From the NCBI GenBank assembly GCA_949987705.1, contig OX465281.1:102199248-102263247 (forward strand): 64,000 bases of DNA. Direction: 5' to 3'. This document shows, piece after piece, positions 20,690 to 31,308 of this stretch; position 1 is the stretch's first letter; the number at the start of each line of letters is the position of its first letter. A program made the translations under genes and the position numbers. The notes under the pieces were generated by a model. The model did no database searches. It was not told where the DNA came from and saw nothing but the letters and a program-made list of their open reading frames with translations. The stretch is from Thereva unica (lineage: Eukaryota; Arthropoda; Insecta; Diptera; Therevidae).

Positions 20690-22899
20690 AAATTCTTTTA
20701 TTTAACTTGCACTGTTTGTCGTCAAATCTTGGAAGTTAAATTTGACCCACTTCCCGGTTTCGGATAGAGCTGAAATTTTGCATACACGTTTAGTTTGGAT
20801 GACAATGCAATCTGGCCATTTTGTAAAAATATCAAGATAGCGGTTCCAAAATGGCGCCCGCTTTTATTTTACTCACACTGTTTGTCGTCAAATCTTGGAA
20901 GTTAAATTTGACCCACTTCCCGGTTTCGGATAGAGCTGAAATATTGCATACACGTTTAGTTTGGATAACAATGCAATCTGGCCATTTTGTAAAAATATCA
21001 AGATGGCGGTTCCAAAATGGCGCCCGATTTATGACATTGTGCTCCGCGGCCCTTTGAAATGGGTATCAAATGAAAGGATATGACAGGTAGAACACAATAA
21101 GCTATGTGGCGTCATTCCAAATTCAAAATGGCGGACAACACTTACACTGTTTGTCGTCAAATCTTGGAAGTTAAATTTGACCCACTTCCCGGTTTCGGAT
21201 AGAGCTGAAATTTTGCATACACGTTTAGTTTGGATGACAATGCAATCTGGCCATTTTGTAAAAATATCATGATGGCGGTTCCAAAATGGCGCCCGATTTT
21301 TGAAATTGTGCTCCGCGGCCCTCTGACATGGGTATCAAATGAAAGGATATGACAGGTAGAACACAATAAGCTATGTGGCGTCATTCCAAATTCAAAATGG
21401 CGGCCAACACTTGCACTGTTTGTCGTCAAATCTTGGAAGTTAAATTTGACCCACTTCCCGGTTTCGGATAGAGCTGAAATTTTGCATACACGTTTAGTTT
21501 GGGTGACAATGCAATCTGGCCATTTTGTAAAAATATCAAGATGGCGGTTCCAAAATGGCGCCCGATTTTTGAAATTGTGCTCCGCGGCCCTCTGACATGG
21601 GTATTAAATGGAAGGATATGACAGGTAGAACACAATAAGCTATGTGGCGTCATTCCAAATTCAAAATGGCGGCCAACACACTGTTTGTCGTCAAATCTTG
21701 GAAGTTAAATTTGACCCACTTCCCGATTTCGGATAGAGCTGAAATTTTGCATACACGTTTAGTTTGGATGACAATGCAATCTGGCCATTTTGTAAAAATA
21801 TCAAGATGGCGGATCCAAAATGGCGCCCGATTTTTAAAATTGTGCTCCGCGTCCCTCTGACATGGGTATCAAATGAAAGGATATGACAGGTAGGACACAA
21901 TAAGCTATGTGGCGTCATTCCAAATTCAAAATGGCGGCCAACACTAAATTGCGGAAAGCTTATAATAGACTAAAAAGTAGAAAATATAACCGATCAACTT
22001 CCAATTTTGCACACACTCGTAGTTCGGGTGGTTAATGTGTATGAATGATGAGATGAATAGTTGAGTTAAGGGTGAGTTGATAATAAAGAAGCAATACACG
22101 TTACAAAAAATCACAAACAAACACAGAGATGCTGCTGTCAACTAAATTCAACTACTCAAATACTGAACTCATGTCCGTATGCATAATTTCAACTAAACCC
22201 AGGTAGCAGAGCTGAGTCGAGTTCAGTCAACCTTAACCCAAGTCGACTCCCGTTTACATGTAGTTAGACTTGGGTTCAACTTGAGTTCAACTCATCATGT
22301 ATAAGTACTAAATGCAATCTGACCTTTTTGTAAAAAAATCAAGAAGACGGTTCCGAGATGGCGGCCGTTTTTGCAATTATGTTCCACCGAGCCCACGACA
22401 TGGGTATCAAATGAATACAGTAAACTGTGTGACGTAATTTTAAATCTAATAGAATTGCCATCATAAAATGGCGGAATACATATAATAAACTAAAAAGTAG
22501 AAAATAAAATAAATGGTTAAAAAAATTTTTTAAAAAAAATTCTTTTCATTAACTAAAAAATGTACTGAAAAGTAAAAAATAAAAAATATTTTAAAGAAAG
22601 CGTGAAATTTCAATTTTAATGATAAAGTTAATTAAAAGAATGGCGCATTTTTCATCAAAAAATTTTGTTAGAATTTGAAATTAACAAAGCAAAAAATTGA
22701 GGGTTATTGTAAATCTCACGCGATTTACAGTTATATTTTCAATTTTTGATGAAAAATGCGCCATTCTTTTAATTAACTTTTTCATTAAAATTGAAATTTC
22801 ACGCTTTCTTTAAAATATTTTTTATTTTTTACTTTTCAGTACATTTTTTAGTTAATGAAAAGAATTTTTTTTAAAAAATTTTTTTAACCATTTATTTTA
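20690..22899 (-). mobile_element. satellite-bearing palindromic element, copy 4
   Basis: Minus orientation, inside the arms of the Tc1-like element. It has one partial and four full or nearly full monomers (20710-21947), the head unit (21950-22500) and palindrome H4 (22508-22896). It is nearly identical to copy 3, with which it shares variant monomers in the same order, so the two are related by one recent event. Confidence 0.75.
22508..22896. repeat. palindrome H4
   Basis: Arms and loop direction as in H3. A few arm differences (GATAAAGTTAATT in one arm only) are not shared by both arms. Confidence 0.8.
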
Positions 22900-24170
22900 T
22901 TTGCAGTCAAAAGTGAGTTTACAGCCGCTAGAAATTACGACGAAAATAACTGTATTACCATCCTAATAATTTGTTTGCGCCCCTTTCCCTTGCATCACTG
23001 CATCTAGCCTCCTTGGCAAGGATTCGACCAGCTTAGTTGTCATATCCCCCCTTATTTTTTGCCATTCTTCCTTTAAGGCCTCCTTGAAATCCCCTTTCGA
23101 CGTTATTGATCGCTGCCGAATTTTCCGGTCCAAATGATCGCACAAATGCTCCATGGGGTTCAGATCTGGTGATCTGGGGAGGATGGGTAACCATTTTGGA
23201 GTTCTGTATAGAAGTCATTCCGTAACCAAGCGCGATGTGTGCTGGGATCGTTGTCTTGTTGGAATACCCAAGCACTTGGTAGCCCTAGTTTCCCAACACT
23301 AGGTGCTACATTTTGCCGCAATATATCCAGGTAACCTTCCTTGTTCATTCTGTTCTCAATAAACACAAGGTTTCCTACTCCCGCAGCTGCCATACACCCC
23401 CAGACCATGACCGATCCTCCACCATGTTTCACAGTGCTGAAAACATTTTTTTAGGCAAATGCTGTGTTGTTTGTTCGCCATATTTTTGAGCACTTTCTTT
23501 TGCCAAATGTTTTAAATTTGCTCTCGTCCGTAAAGAGGACATTTTTACAAAAAGAAACCCCATAATTTTTATATTTTTTGGCTATTGTACACGCTTTTTA
23601 TATTTTTATCGGAAATGTAGGGCTTTTTACGCGGAACTCGACCATGCAAGCCATTGCTATTTAATACACTTCGTATTGTCGATGCTCCCACTCGTTTTTT
23701 CGAGTCCGTTATGTTATTATTGAGTTCTTCAGTAATGCGCACAGCACTAGATTGAGGATTTTGTTTAACCTCTTTTACAATAGTCTTAATTTGTGCAGCA
23801 TCCAACTTCCTGGGTCGTCCTGAACGTGGTAAATTTTCTACCCTTCACGTGTTTTGAAATTTTTCAATAATTTTTTTGACGGTCATATGACTTTTTCTCA
23901 CAATTTTTCCGATTTCCCGATAAGATTTGTGTTCCAGCCATAAATTTAATATGATTTTTCTAGTTCCTAATTCAGTTTCCCTCCTCATTGTTTCAAATAC
24001 TGTATTTTTCGTTAAAATAAAATGAAAATCAAGTACATCTGCCACCGCTTCAACGCCAAAGGCTAAGAAGTGATCCAAGCGAACAGGGGCGCAAACAAAA
24101 TACTAGGAAGGGAATACCCTTATTTTCGTCGTAATTTTCTAGCGGCTGTAAACTCACTTTTGACTGCAAA
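22900..24170 (-). mobile_element. inner Tc1-like element
   Basis: Inverted ends of about 48 bases: TTTGCAGTCAAAAGTGAG continuing with TTTACAGCCGCTAG, and the mirror image at 24123-24170. Its first bases are closely related to the ends of the surrounding element (shared AGTCAAAAGTGAGTTTACA). The transposase lies on the minus strand in several frames. A TA precedes the left end, but there is none at the right. Confidence 0.8.
22963..24078 (-). pseudogene. Tc1-type DDE transposase, frameshifted
   Basis: Read on the minus strand, the pieces appear in order. A helix-turn-helix N-terminus (REIGKIVRKSHMTVKKIIEK) lies at 23845-24078. A second DNA-binding part (VRITEELNNNI, STIRSVLNSNGLHGR) lies at 23569-23805. 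Next is the first catalytic motif LFTDESKF near 23520, HGGGSVMVWGCM and QQDNDPSTHRAW (second Asp) in 23160-23432, and the third catalytic region NPMEHLCDHLDRKI in 22963-23170. This order is diagnostic of Tc1 transposases, which cut and paste at TA. At least three frameshifts or stops separate the pieces, so it is inactive. Confidence 0.85.
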
Positions 24171-24365
24171 AAAATGAACTATTTTTATAATTTATGAACT
24201 CATTTTGTGTTATTTAAACTTTTTGAAGTATTTTTTTGCTAAAGTTACGTCAATACATGTTTAATAATCTGAGTTATTTTTTGTTTTTCTATGTCCATCG
24301 TATTCCTGGAAATCCGATACGAAAGAAAAAAATTTCGGGTGTAAACTCACTTTTGACTCTGACAG

Positions 24366-24524
24366 TATATGTATTTTGTTTTAAGCTATTTATATTTTGA
24401 GAAAGTTTACCCAAACTAAATGACTTAAATTTTCTTGATAAGCAATAATAAAATCGACACACATAAACTAGAATTTTTGTTAAAAAAAAAAAACTATTTT
24501 ATTTTTCTCACAATAAAAAAACGC
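24366..24524. other. AT-rich spacer
   Basis: Starts with the right TA of the Tc1-like element. Nothing recognised. Confidence 0.4.
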
Positions 24525-24685
24525 GATGTAAAATTTCCTATTAAATCTCTCTTCCCATTCATTAATTCATTGATAAATTTCAGCCACCGACCAAGAAATC
24601 ATCATAGTTTCAACCCACCCACCCCCTTCCAAATCAAAACAAAAGGAATACCCGCACAGAAATCTATTGTTAGATCCAGGTATAT
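24525..24685 (+). repeat. interspersed repeat, copy 2
   Basis: Moderately similar to 10790-10955, in the same orientation. It leads without interruption into the 163 bp tandem array. Confidence 0.55.
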
Positions 24686-25658
24686 CAAGCTAGCTGGCCA
24701 AAGTGTCGTGCCGCACACGGGTGTAGGTTTATAATTTGTCGCTAATTTGTTGCTAATTTGTTACGTCAAAAATAATTTTGTCGCTCATCTCATTGTTTAT
24801 ATAATAATGAGCCACCTAGTGTATCTTTCGATCTAAGCAAGATAACGGAATGGGGTTTGCGGCGTATTTTGTCGCTAATTTGTCTCTGAAAGAATCACGT
24901 AATACCGATTTTGTCGCCGGTTTATTAACGAACCACGGGACGATTATTACCAATCGACCTATCAAGCTGGCTGGCCAACATGCGTATCTTCTATTTAAAA
25001 GGTGATAGTGGAACGAGGTTTGCGCCATATTTTGTCGCTAATTTGTCGCTGAAAGAATCACTTAATACCGATTTTGTCGCCGGCTTATTTACGAGTCACG
25101 GGACGATTATTACCAATCGACCTATCAAGCTGGCTGGCCAACATGTGTATCTCTTATTTGGAAAGTGATAGCGAAACGAGGTTTGCGCCATATTTTGTCG
25201 CTAATTTGTCGCTGAAAGAATCACTTAATACCGATTTTGTCGCCGGTTTATTTACGAGTCACGGGACGATTATTACCAATCGACCTATCAAGCTGGCTGG
25301 CCAACATGCGTATCTTCTATTTAAAAGGTGATAGCGGAACGAGGTTTGCGCCATATTTTGTCGCTAATTTGTCGCTGAAAGAATCACTTAATACCGATTT
25401 TGTCGCCGGTTTATTTACGAGTCACGGGACGATTATTACCAATCGACCTATCAAGCTGGCTAGCCAACATGCGTATCTTCTATTTAAAAGGTGATAGTGA
25501 AACGAGGTTTGCGTCATATTTTGTCGCTAATTTGTCGCTGAAAGAATCACTTAATACCGATTTTGTCGCCGGTTTATTTACGAGTCACGGGACGATTATT
25601 ACCAATCGACCTATCAAGCTGGCTGGCCAACATGTATATCTCCCGTTTAAAAGGAGAT
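24686..25658 (+). repeat. 163 bp tandem repeat array
   Basis: Period 163: four well-conserved units and one diverged first unit (24800-24965), with partial copies at either end. Marker motifs in each unit are TTTTGTCGCTAATTTGTCGC, AATACCGATTTTGTCGCCGG and CTATCAAGCTGGCTGGCCAA. Because 163 is not a multiple of three, the ~85-codon frames read the same bases twice in different frames; coding use is unlikely. The array is broken at its right end by a LINE insertion. Confidence 0.85.
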
Positions 25659-25671
25659 AACGATATTAATC

Positions 25672-27556
25672 GGGGTCAAATGGTAGCAACGGTTTCAGGG
25701 ATCTTTGATGGTGCCGGTACATCAAAGAGATAAATCCTGAGTAACGCCACCTGTAATCTAAGGTCTACACGATCTAAGATTTTCCGATACGCTACCGAAT
25801 CCTACCTCAACCTCCACGAAGATGTAGATTTTACATCGGGTGTCCCCTGGATGCTCTGGGGAGTACATCGCCCACAGAGCAAGGATGGAAGTCTTTAAGT
25901 AAAAAGAAGAACTGCAGACAAGCTGTGCAGTAAGGAAAAGAGAGAGTATCTAAACAGAATCCAACCCAAAGAATAAACGAAGACTCACAGGCGGAGTCAA
26001 TGGTAATCCCTCAAGATAGTATTCCAATAGAACCACCAACACTGGATGAGGTACGGGAAGCTGTGAAAAGGCAAAAAAGCAACAAATCCCCAGGCATCGA
26101 TGGAATCGCAGCTGAGCTACTGAAGGAAGGAGGACCGTAACTCTTAAGGAACTTACACGAACTCATATGCAATGCCTGGGAGGAAGAAGCTATACCAGAT
26201 GACTGGAAGAAAGCGATTATACGTCCAATCTACAAAAAAGGAGTTAAATTAACTTGTAAAAACTACAGAGGCATCTCACTCCTCAGCACCAGCTACAAAT
26301 CCTTCACAATCCTTGTGAAACAAAAATTAGAACCTATAGCGGAAGGCCTTTAGGAGAATATCAAGCTGGTTTTAGGAGAAACAGGTCAACATTTTAGACC
26401 AGCTGCTGACCTTAAAACAAAGTCTGGAGAAAACCTGGGAAATGAATATAGATATATACCAGATATTTGACGACTTTCAACAGGCATATGACTCGATAAA
26501 CAGAGAGAGGCTGTTCAGGATTCTATTGGAATTAAGAGTCCCCTCCAAGCTGGTACGACTGATAAAATGTGCAACGAATAGCTCCCTGGCGAAAGTAAGG
26601 ATCCAAAATGCAGTAACAGATGAGTTCGAAGTGCGACAAGGAGATGGACTAGCCCCCATGCTTTTCAACCTGGCCCTAGAATGGGTGATAAGAAAAACGT
26701 CAGTACAGAGAAGTGCGTCCATAGCAACGCAGTCTGTGCAATTACTTGGATATGCGGATGACGTGGGAAGATCCTTCTTGGCAGCAAAAAAAGTCTATGT
26801 CGAATTAAAAGAGGCGGCTAAGAACATAGGGCTGAACATTAACGAAGAGAAAACAAAGGGGATGCAACAATCCAGAGTTGGAAGATTTAGAATGGGAAGA
26901 AATATAACTGTCGACGAATATAATCTAGAAGTAGTCGATAAAACAGTCTACCTTAGGTCTACAATTACAAAAAGAAACGATGAAAAGGAAGAAATAACTA
27001 GATGAATACTACTGGCTAATAGAGCCTTTTATGCCCTAAAACAAATATTGCACTCAAGATTTGTGCACAGAAAAATGAAACTTTCACTCTACAAAACAGT
27101 AATACGACCAGTACTGTGCTATGGCAGCGAGACTTGGACTATGACCCAGGACATAGAGGAACGAGGCAACAGGTTTGAGAGGAAAGTTCTCAGATGCATA
27201 GTAGGCCCGACCAGAAAGGATGGAATATGGCGAAGGAGATACAACAACGAGTTGTATGAAATTTTTGACGACCCAGAATTCTCAACGTTTATAAAAATCA
27301 ATAGACTAAGACTAGCCGGCCACGTAATCAGGATGAATGATAACCGTATTCCAAAACGGCTTATGGTGGCAGAAATTCCAGGAAATAGACCAGTAGGTAA
27401 ACCCAGGAGGAGATGGATGGACTCTGTGAAGGCTGAAGCAGAGACAATGCTGAATATTCGGAACTGGAGAACTGCTTCAAGGAACCGTCAAACTTGGAGA
27501 AATGCTCTAGAGGAGTCCAAGGCTCGATTTGAGCTGTAGCGCCATTGGATGGATGG
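25672..27556 (+). mobile_element. RTE-like LINE, truncated, with 13 bp TSD
   Basis: Flanked by AACGATATTAATC on both sides (25659-25671 and 27557-27569). The 3' end is a short TGGA-type tandem tail, as in RTE-clade elements, instead of poly(A). It contains RT sequence on the plus strand, lacks the endonuclease domain and carries several stops, so it is a 5'-truncated or internally deleted dead copy. It inserted at the end of the 163 bp array. Confidence 0.8.
25990..27539 (+). pseudogene. LINE reverse transcriptase remnant
   Basis: Translation in shifting frames gives PPTLDEVREAVKRQKSNKSP then GIDGIAAELLK (finger region), IRPIYKKG and NYRGISLLS (RT motifs), FDDFQQAYDSINRE (motif A), VRQGDGLAPMLFN (motif B), LLGYADD (motif C, catalytic YADD) and the C-terminal CYGSETWTM and LRLAGHVIRM region of RTE-like elements. 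The longest open pieces are 26442-27005 and 27048-27539. Stops at about 26136 and 26351 and a frame change near 27003 show it is inactive. Confidence 0.8.
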
Positions 27557-27569
27557 AACGATATTAATC

Positions 27570-27857
27570 TTGTTATATATTTATTATATTTTTTCCGGGC
27601 GAGATTTAATATTTTCTAGTTACTGAAATGTATCGGTTGCAATTATTTTGACCAATCGAACAACTAATCTTTTAAGATTTAAAACGAAAAAAGCATACAG
27701 ATTAGGCGTACATGATTGATGGGACTGATTTCTCAACCTAGCTACTCTACACTCCTTCCCTTTGTCTATAGTATGCGTCCACGTTTTTTCGTTTTAATTC
27801 TTACAAATATTTTCGTAGCTAATACAAATTCACAATCACAAATTTTCAGGACTATCT
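27570..27857. other. AT-rich spacer
   Basis: Nothing recognised between the LINE duplication and the next MITE. Confidence 0.4.
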
Positions 27858-27865
27858 GTATGGTG

Positions 27866-28304
27866 CACTGACATATAGTAATGGACTGCTGATTGACAAT
27901 GCTGAATGGCACCATTTTTCTCCAGATATAGCAAACCTTTTTTACTTATATAAAAAAAATTTCTTCGAATTTAAAAGGAAATAAGTGATAAAATGTCTGT
28001 AATAATTAATAGAAATATTTTTCCATCACTCATTTTTATTTACCAGCAGTTTTTCCAATAAATAAATGTATTTATCTAAAAACTGTGACGGTTTTTAACG
28101 AAGTTTTCAAAATAGCTCAAGAGTGAGACAGAAGAACGAAAACTATACCTGTCTATTTTTCTCTAATTATGTTTACATCGCTGACATGTGCTGACGATTA
28201 CAGTTCATAGGAATTTAACGTGGGAGCGAGGCAGGAATAGTTTTTGGTGCCATTTTTTTGTGTGGGATTTTGCTCATTTAGCAGTCCATTACTATATGTC
28301 AGTG
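27866..28304. mobile_element. hAT-type MITE family B, copy 1
   Basis: 439 bp, with ends CACTGACATATAGTAATGGA and its reverse complement, flanked by a perfect 8 bp duplication GTATGGTG (27858-27865 and 28305-28312). Eight-base duplications are typical of hAT elements. Other copies lie at 58331-58778 (opposite orientation) and 44262-44504 (decayed). No transposase frame. Confidence 0.85.
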
Positions 28305-28312
28305 GTATGGTG

Positions 28313-29522
28313 TAAGGAATATATATGAGGTTATAAATCTGTATGGAGCTAGGAGAAATTATTTTATACATTTTAGTTCCTCAAAATGAAGTCGAGACTT
28401 AAAAAAGTAACGAAAGCAAAATCTAATGAAGGCAAAATTTTCATTTTATTTCGGCGTAGCATGTTATTTATATTAGACACTCAATATTAGATACTGTTAC
28501 TGTGAATTACTTATACGTAGCAAAATTTAACTTATTATTTGAAATATAATAATACTATGTACCAACATTACATACTTTTAATGTGGCATGATATTAGGGA
28601 GGCTTTATTAAAGTATTTTATTGAAATTGATGTCCATGATAAACGATGCTGTTATCTGCCTGCATACTTTTTTTCATCGGAAGTAGTGTGTTTTTACTTT
28701 TCAAATACCGTATATTCTAATAAAAACTAATCAATAATAGTTAAAAATGCTCTGAGGTTTTTATCTTCAGTTCAAATAAAAAAAAACAATTACTCTTAAA
28801 ATTAGATTATATAAGGTAAAAGAATCAAAAGTCATAATAAATTATAATGATTAAAGCTGCGATTTTTGCTTGTTGTCACTCCCTACATAATCTAAGGAAA
28901 ATAATCTCACACTTTTTGTCAGATTTGATAGATTCACACGAAACAAAATTTTGCAATAAAATCTTTCTATTTATTTTTCTTGATTAATATATACGATTAA
29001 TCTAGGGACTATTTTTTCACTTTCTTTTACGAAAACTGATTTTGATATTAGGTCATCACAAAGCATCCATCCTGTATTTCCTCGACGGTAAATATAAGCT
29101 ATGTAATGGCCAATAAATTAAGTACTTCTGCTCGTAGCTTGTCCTCCAGGACCATTATACCCGATGATTCCTAGGAGAAGTAAATTTTTGCGCGACTCAA
29201 GTGGATTTAATAGTCTTTTTGTCAAGTTCTTTAAGGCAATTTTGTTGTTTGTATCTTGCTTATTAAATATGTACATCAAATATAACAACGTCACCTACAA
29301 CAAAATTAATAATAAGTATAATTTAATTTTGATATGTAAATGTGAATAAAATTATTAAAAGTGTGTCGTTTATTTTAGTCTGTTCCTAATTTGAGAAGAA
29401 GGAGATAATTGATATCAAGCTAGACCATCTATACTTATTTTGTGATATTGAGAACATATAAAATCAATAATTTACTTACAATTTAATATAAACTAGTTTC
29501 CCATATTTTTGAATGGCGATTG
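28313..29522. other. AT-rich DNA without recognised features
   Basis: Several short frames (for example 28539-28730 and 29164-29349) have low-complexity translations with no motif. I see no repeat ends or splice-bounded exon. Confidence 0.4.
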
Positions 29523-29774
29523 AGGGCCTGTGCCAAGTTACAATTCAACTGTCAATTTGTATGAAAAACGCATTTCAATTTTACAATTCATTTTTCGACG
29601 GTTTGTGTCTTTGGAAGTGTAAGAAAATTTTTGAATTGTAGGGAAATTTTATCGAAACATTTCTTTGACAGTTTGTTATAATACAATTTGTGAAATGTAT
29701 TTTGGCACACTTTGTAATTTCGAAGTGTCTGTGGTGAAAGTAGCAAATTCGGAATTGTATTTTGGCACACACCC
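29523..29774. mobile_element. 252 bp MITE
   Basis: Ends AGGGCCTGTGCCAA and, at the right, the reverse complement of AGGGTGTGTGCCAAAATAC. Related sequence (ATTTTGGCACAC, GTATTTTGGCAAACGGCC) occurs at 44030-44118, so this is a small family. No clear duplication. Confidence 0.55.
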
Positions 29775-29913
29775 TGAAAGTAGATATGCTAACTTGATTT
29801 GATATACACGTGGGAGAGGGAGAATTAACAAAACTAAATTATTGTTACTGAATTAGGAGAAATTGTCGCTTTTTATACTACAAAATAATATTTGATATAC
29901 GGGCATGTAATTT

Positions 29914-30339
29914 GTGGCCCTTATTTGTATGCTCGATTTTATTTTTAACATTTTTGGTGGTGCTAACCCCTAGAATGGTGCTCTATACCGAAAAAAATAT
30001 CCTACACAAATTTCAACTGAATTGGTTCAGTCTTACCCTTGAATTTAAACAAAAAATGCTATTGTATTCCCCGTATTTTTTAAAATATTGACAAAAAAAA
30101 AAAGAAAAAATACGGGTTGGATTATTTCGTTTAAGGAGAACGCAAAAAAATTTGACGGAAATCAAAAATGTTGATAAATAAAAATTTCCTTATAAACTAC
30201 AAAACTTTACCCCGTTTTTGGCACGGGTAAGACTGAACCAATTGAGTTGAAATTTTTGTAGGATATTTTTATCGGTATATAGAGAACCATTCTAGGGGTT
30301 AGCATGTAGAAATTTCCGACTTTTAAATATAAGGGCCAC
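29914..30339. mobile_element. foldback MITE, ~120 bp arms
   Basis: GTGGCCCTTAT at the left and ATAAGGGCCACC at the right begin long imperfect inverted arms. Shared internal blocks include GCTAACCCCTAGAATGGT and GAATTGGTTCAGTCTTACCC. The spacer is about 150 bases. Non-coding. Confidence 0.65.
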
Positions 30340-30430
30340 CCTAGTATATATACTCATTCACAAAAGGAACTTTTACTTGCTTGTATCGAAAACAGCTCGT
30401 AATACTGTAAAAGAATTTAGATTTCCTTAC

Positions 30431-30657
30431 CAATGCCTGTTATTTTATGCTCAACACTATATAGAGTTTCACATTCTTCGCAATAGCTATTATCAAAACA
30501 ACTTGCTTGTAGTACAAAGTTTTCAGCCGTGTATTCTAATAGCTTAGCATCTTCTATCAAAGTACTTGTTAAAGTTTTTACACTCTGATGTTTGCATTGG
30601 CTACATGTTAAAGTTTCTTCTAAACTTAGGTGATTATCAAAAATTTTTCTTGCTAAC
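30431..30657 (-). pseudogene. 3' part of a host-like exon cut by gypsy
   Basis: On the minus strand the frame continues from the piece at 37274-37451 across the gypsy insertion and reads GWLARKIFDNHLSLEE..., a CSQC pair, then CEEC about 45 residues later, ending HKITGIG. Directly after is GTAAGGAAA, a good 5' splice site, so this is an exon end and not an ORF end. Two CxxC pairs suggest a zinc-binding domain; their spacing recalls the finger of ubiquitin-specific proteases, but this is weak. The duplicated bases CTAAC (30653-30657 and 37274-37278) flank the insertion. Other exons were not found. Confidence 0.5.
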
Positions 30658-30935
30658 TGTGGGGGTTTCACCGTAACAACTCCCCATAATTAATAAAACT
30701 TGAAATGTATTCCAAAAAACACTTTTATTCGAATGATATCAAAACTTAAATAATGAAAACACTTTTATTCGAATAATATCAAAACTTAAATATGAAAACA
30801 ACTTTCAGCCGGAGCCGTCGCAACAGTACTAAACTCAATATCGCAATTTACTGGCTGCTGGGCTGTTGCAATTTTGGCTAACTGCATTTCTCAACTGAGG
30901 ACTGATTGCGACTCAGAACTTTGGGGTACGCCACA
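30658..30935 (-). repeat. gypsy 3' LTR
   Basis: 278 bp, TG...CA in element orientation. It contains a ~36 bp internal tandem duplication (ACACTTTTATTCGAAT-ATAT) also present in the other LTR. Confidence 0.9.
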
Positions 30936-31088
30936 TCACTCCCCCCTTTATCAAAAAAAATATATATTTTTTTTTTTTATTCTTTAGATCTGTGTCGCAA
31001 TTGCAGTTTACAAAAATTTTATTTTTATATTAATATGATATTTCATTGTTATTAGCTTAGACTAAGTATTAAATCCTTTTAAACTTTT

Positions 31089-31263
31089 ATATAACATTTG
31101 TTAGTTCAAAATCTTATTTATATTTATATTTAATGTATGTAAATAATTGTATTAAAATAATTGTATTAATTATATAACATTGTTAGTTCAAAATCTTATT
31201 TATATTTATATTTAATGTATGAAAATAATTTTTTCTATAAAAACTAATTCTAACTTCCTGCCA

Positions 31264-31304
<41 letters not shown>
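31089..31304 (+). repeat. direct repeats and (TA)n in gypsy 3' region
   Basis: A ~48 bp block beginning TTAGTTCAAAATCTTATTTA occurs twice (about 31098 and 31182). It is followed by a (TA)~20 microsatellite at 31265-31304, between the pol stop and the LTR. Confidence 0.75.

Positions 31305-31307
<3 letters not shown>

Positions 31308-31308
<1 letters not shown>

Larger units (their letters stand above)
20488..24365. mobile_element. outer Tc1/mariner-like element with ~190 bp arms
   Basis: The left end CTGTCAGAGTCAAAAGTGAG and the right end (its reverse complement, 24346-24365) are flanked by TA on both sides. The inverted arms extend about 190-200 bases (20488-20685 and 24178-24365) at high identity. 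The interior is no longer its own: it holds satellite element copy 4 and a second Tc1-like element. It is best read as a long-arm Tc1 non-autonomous element that was invaded. Confidence 0.8.

Noticed and set aside
24686..25658. CRISPR-like array
   Set aside because: Units are directly contiguous 163 bp tandem repeats with no unique spacers, and the context is a eukaryotic genome.
25074..25660. ~85 codon frames in the 163 bp array
   Set aside because: The same bases are read twice in different frames within one ORF; a by-product of a repeat length that is not a multiple of three.
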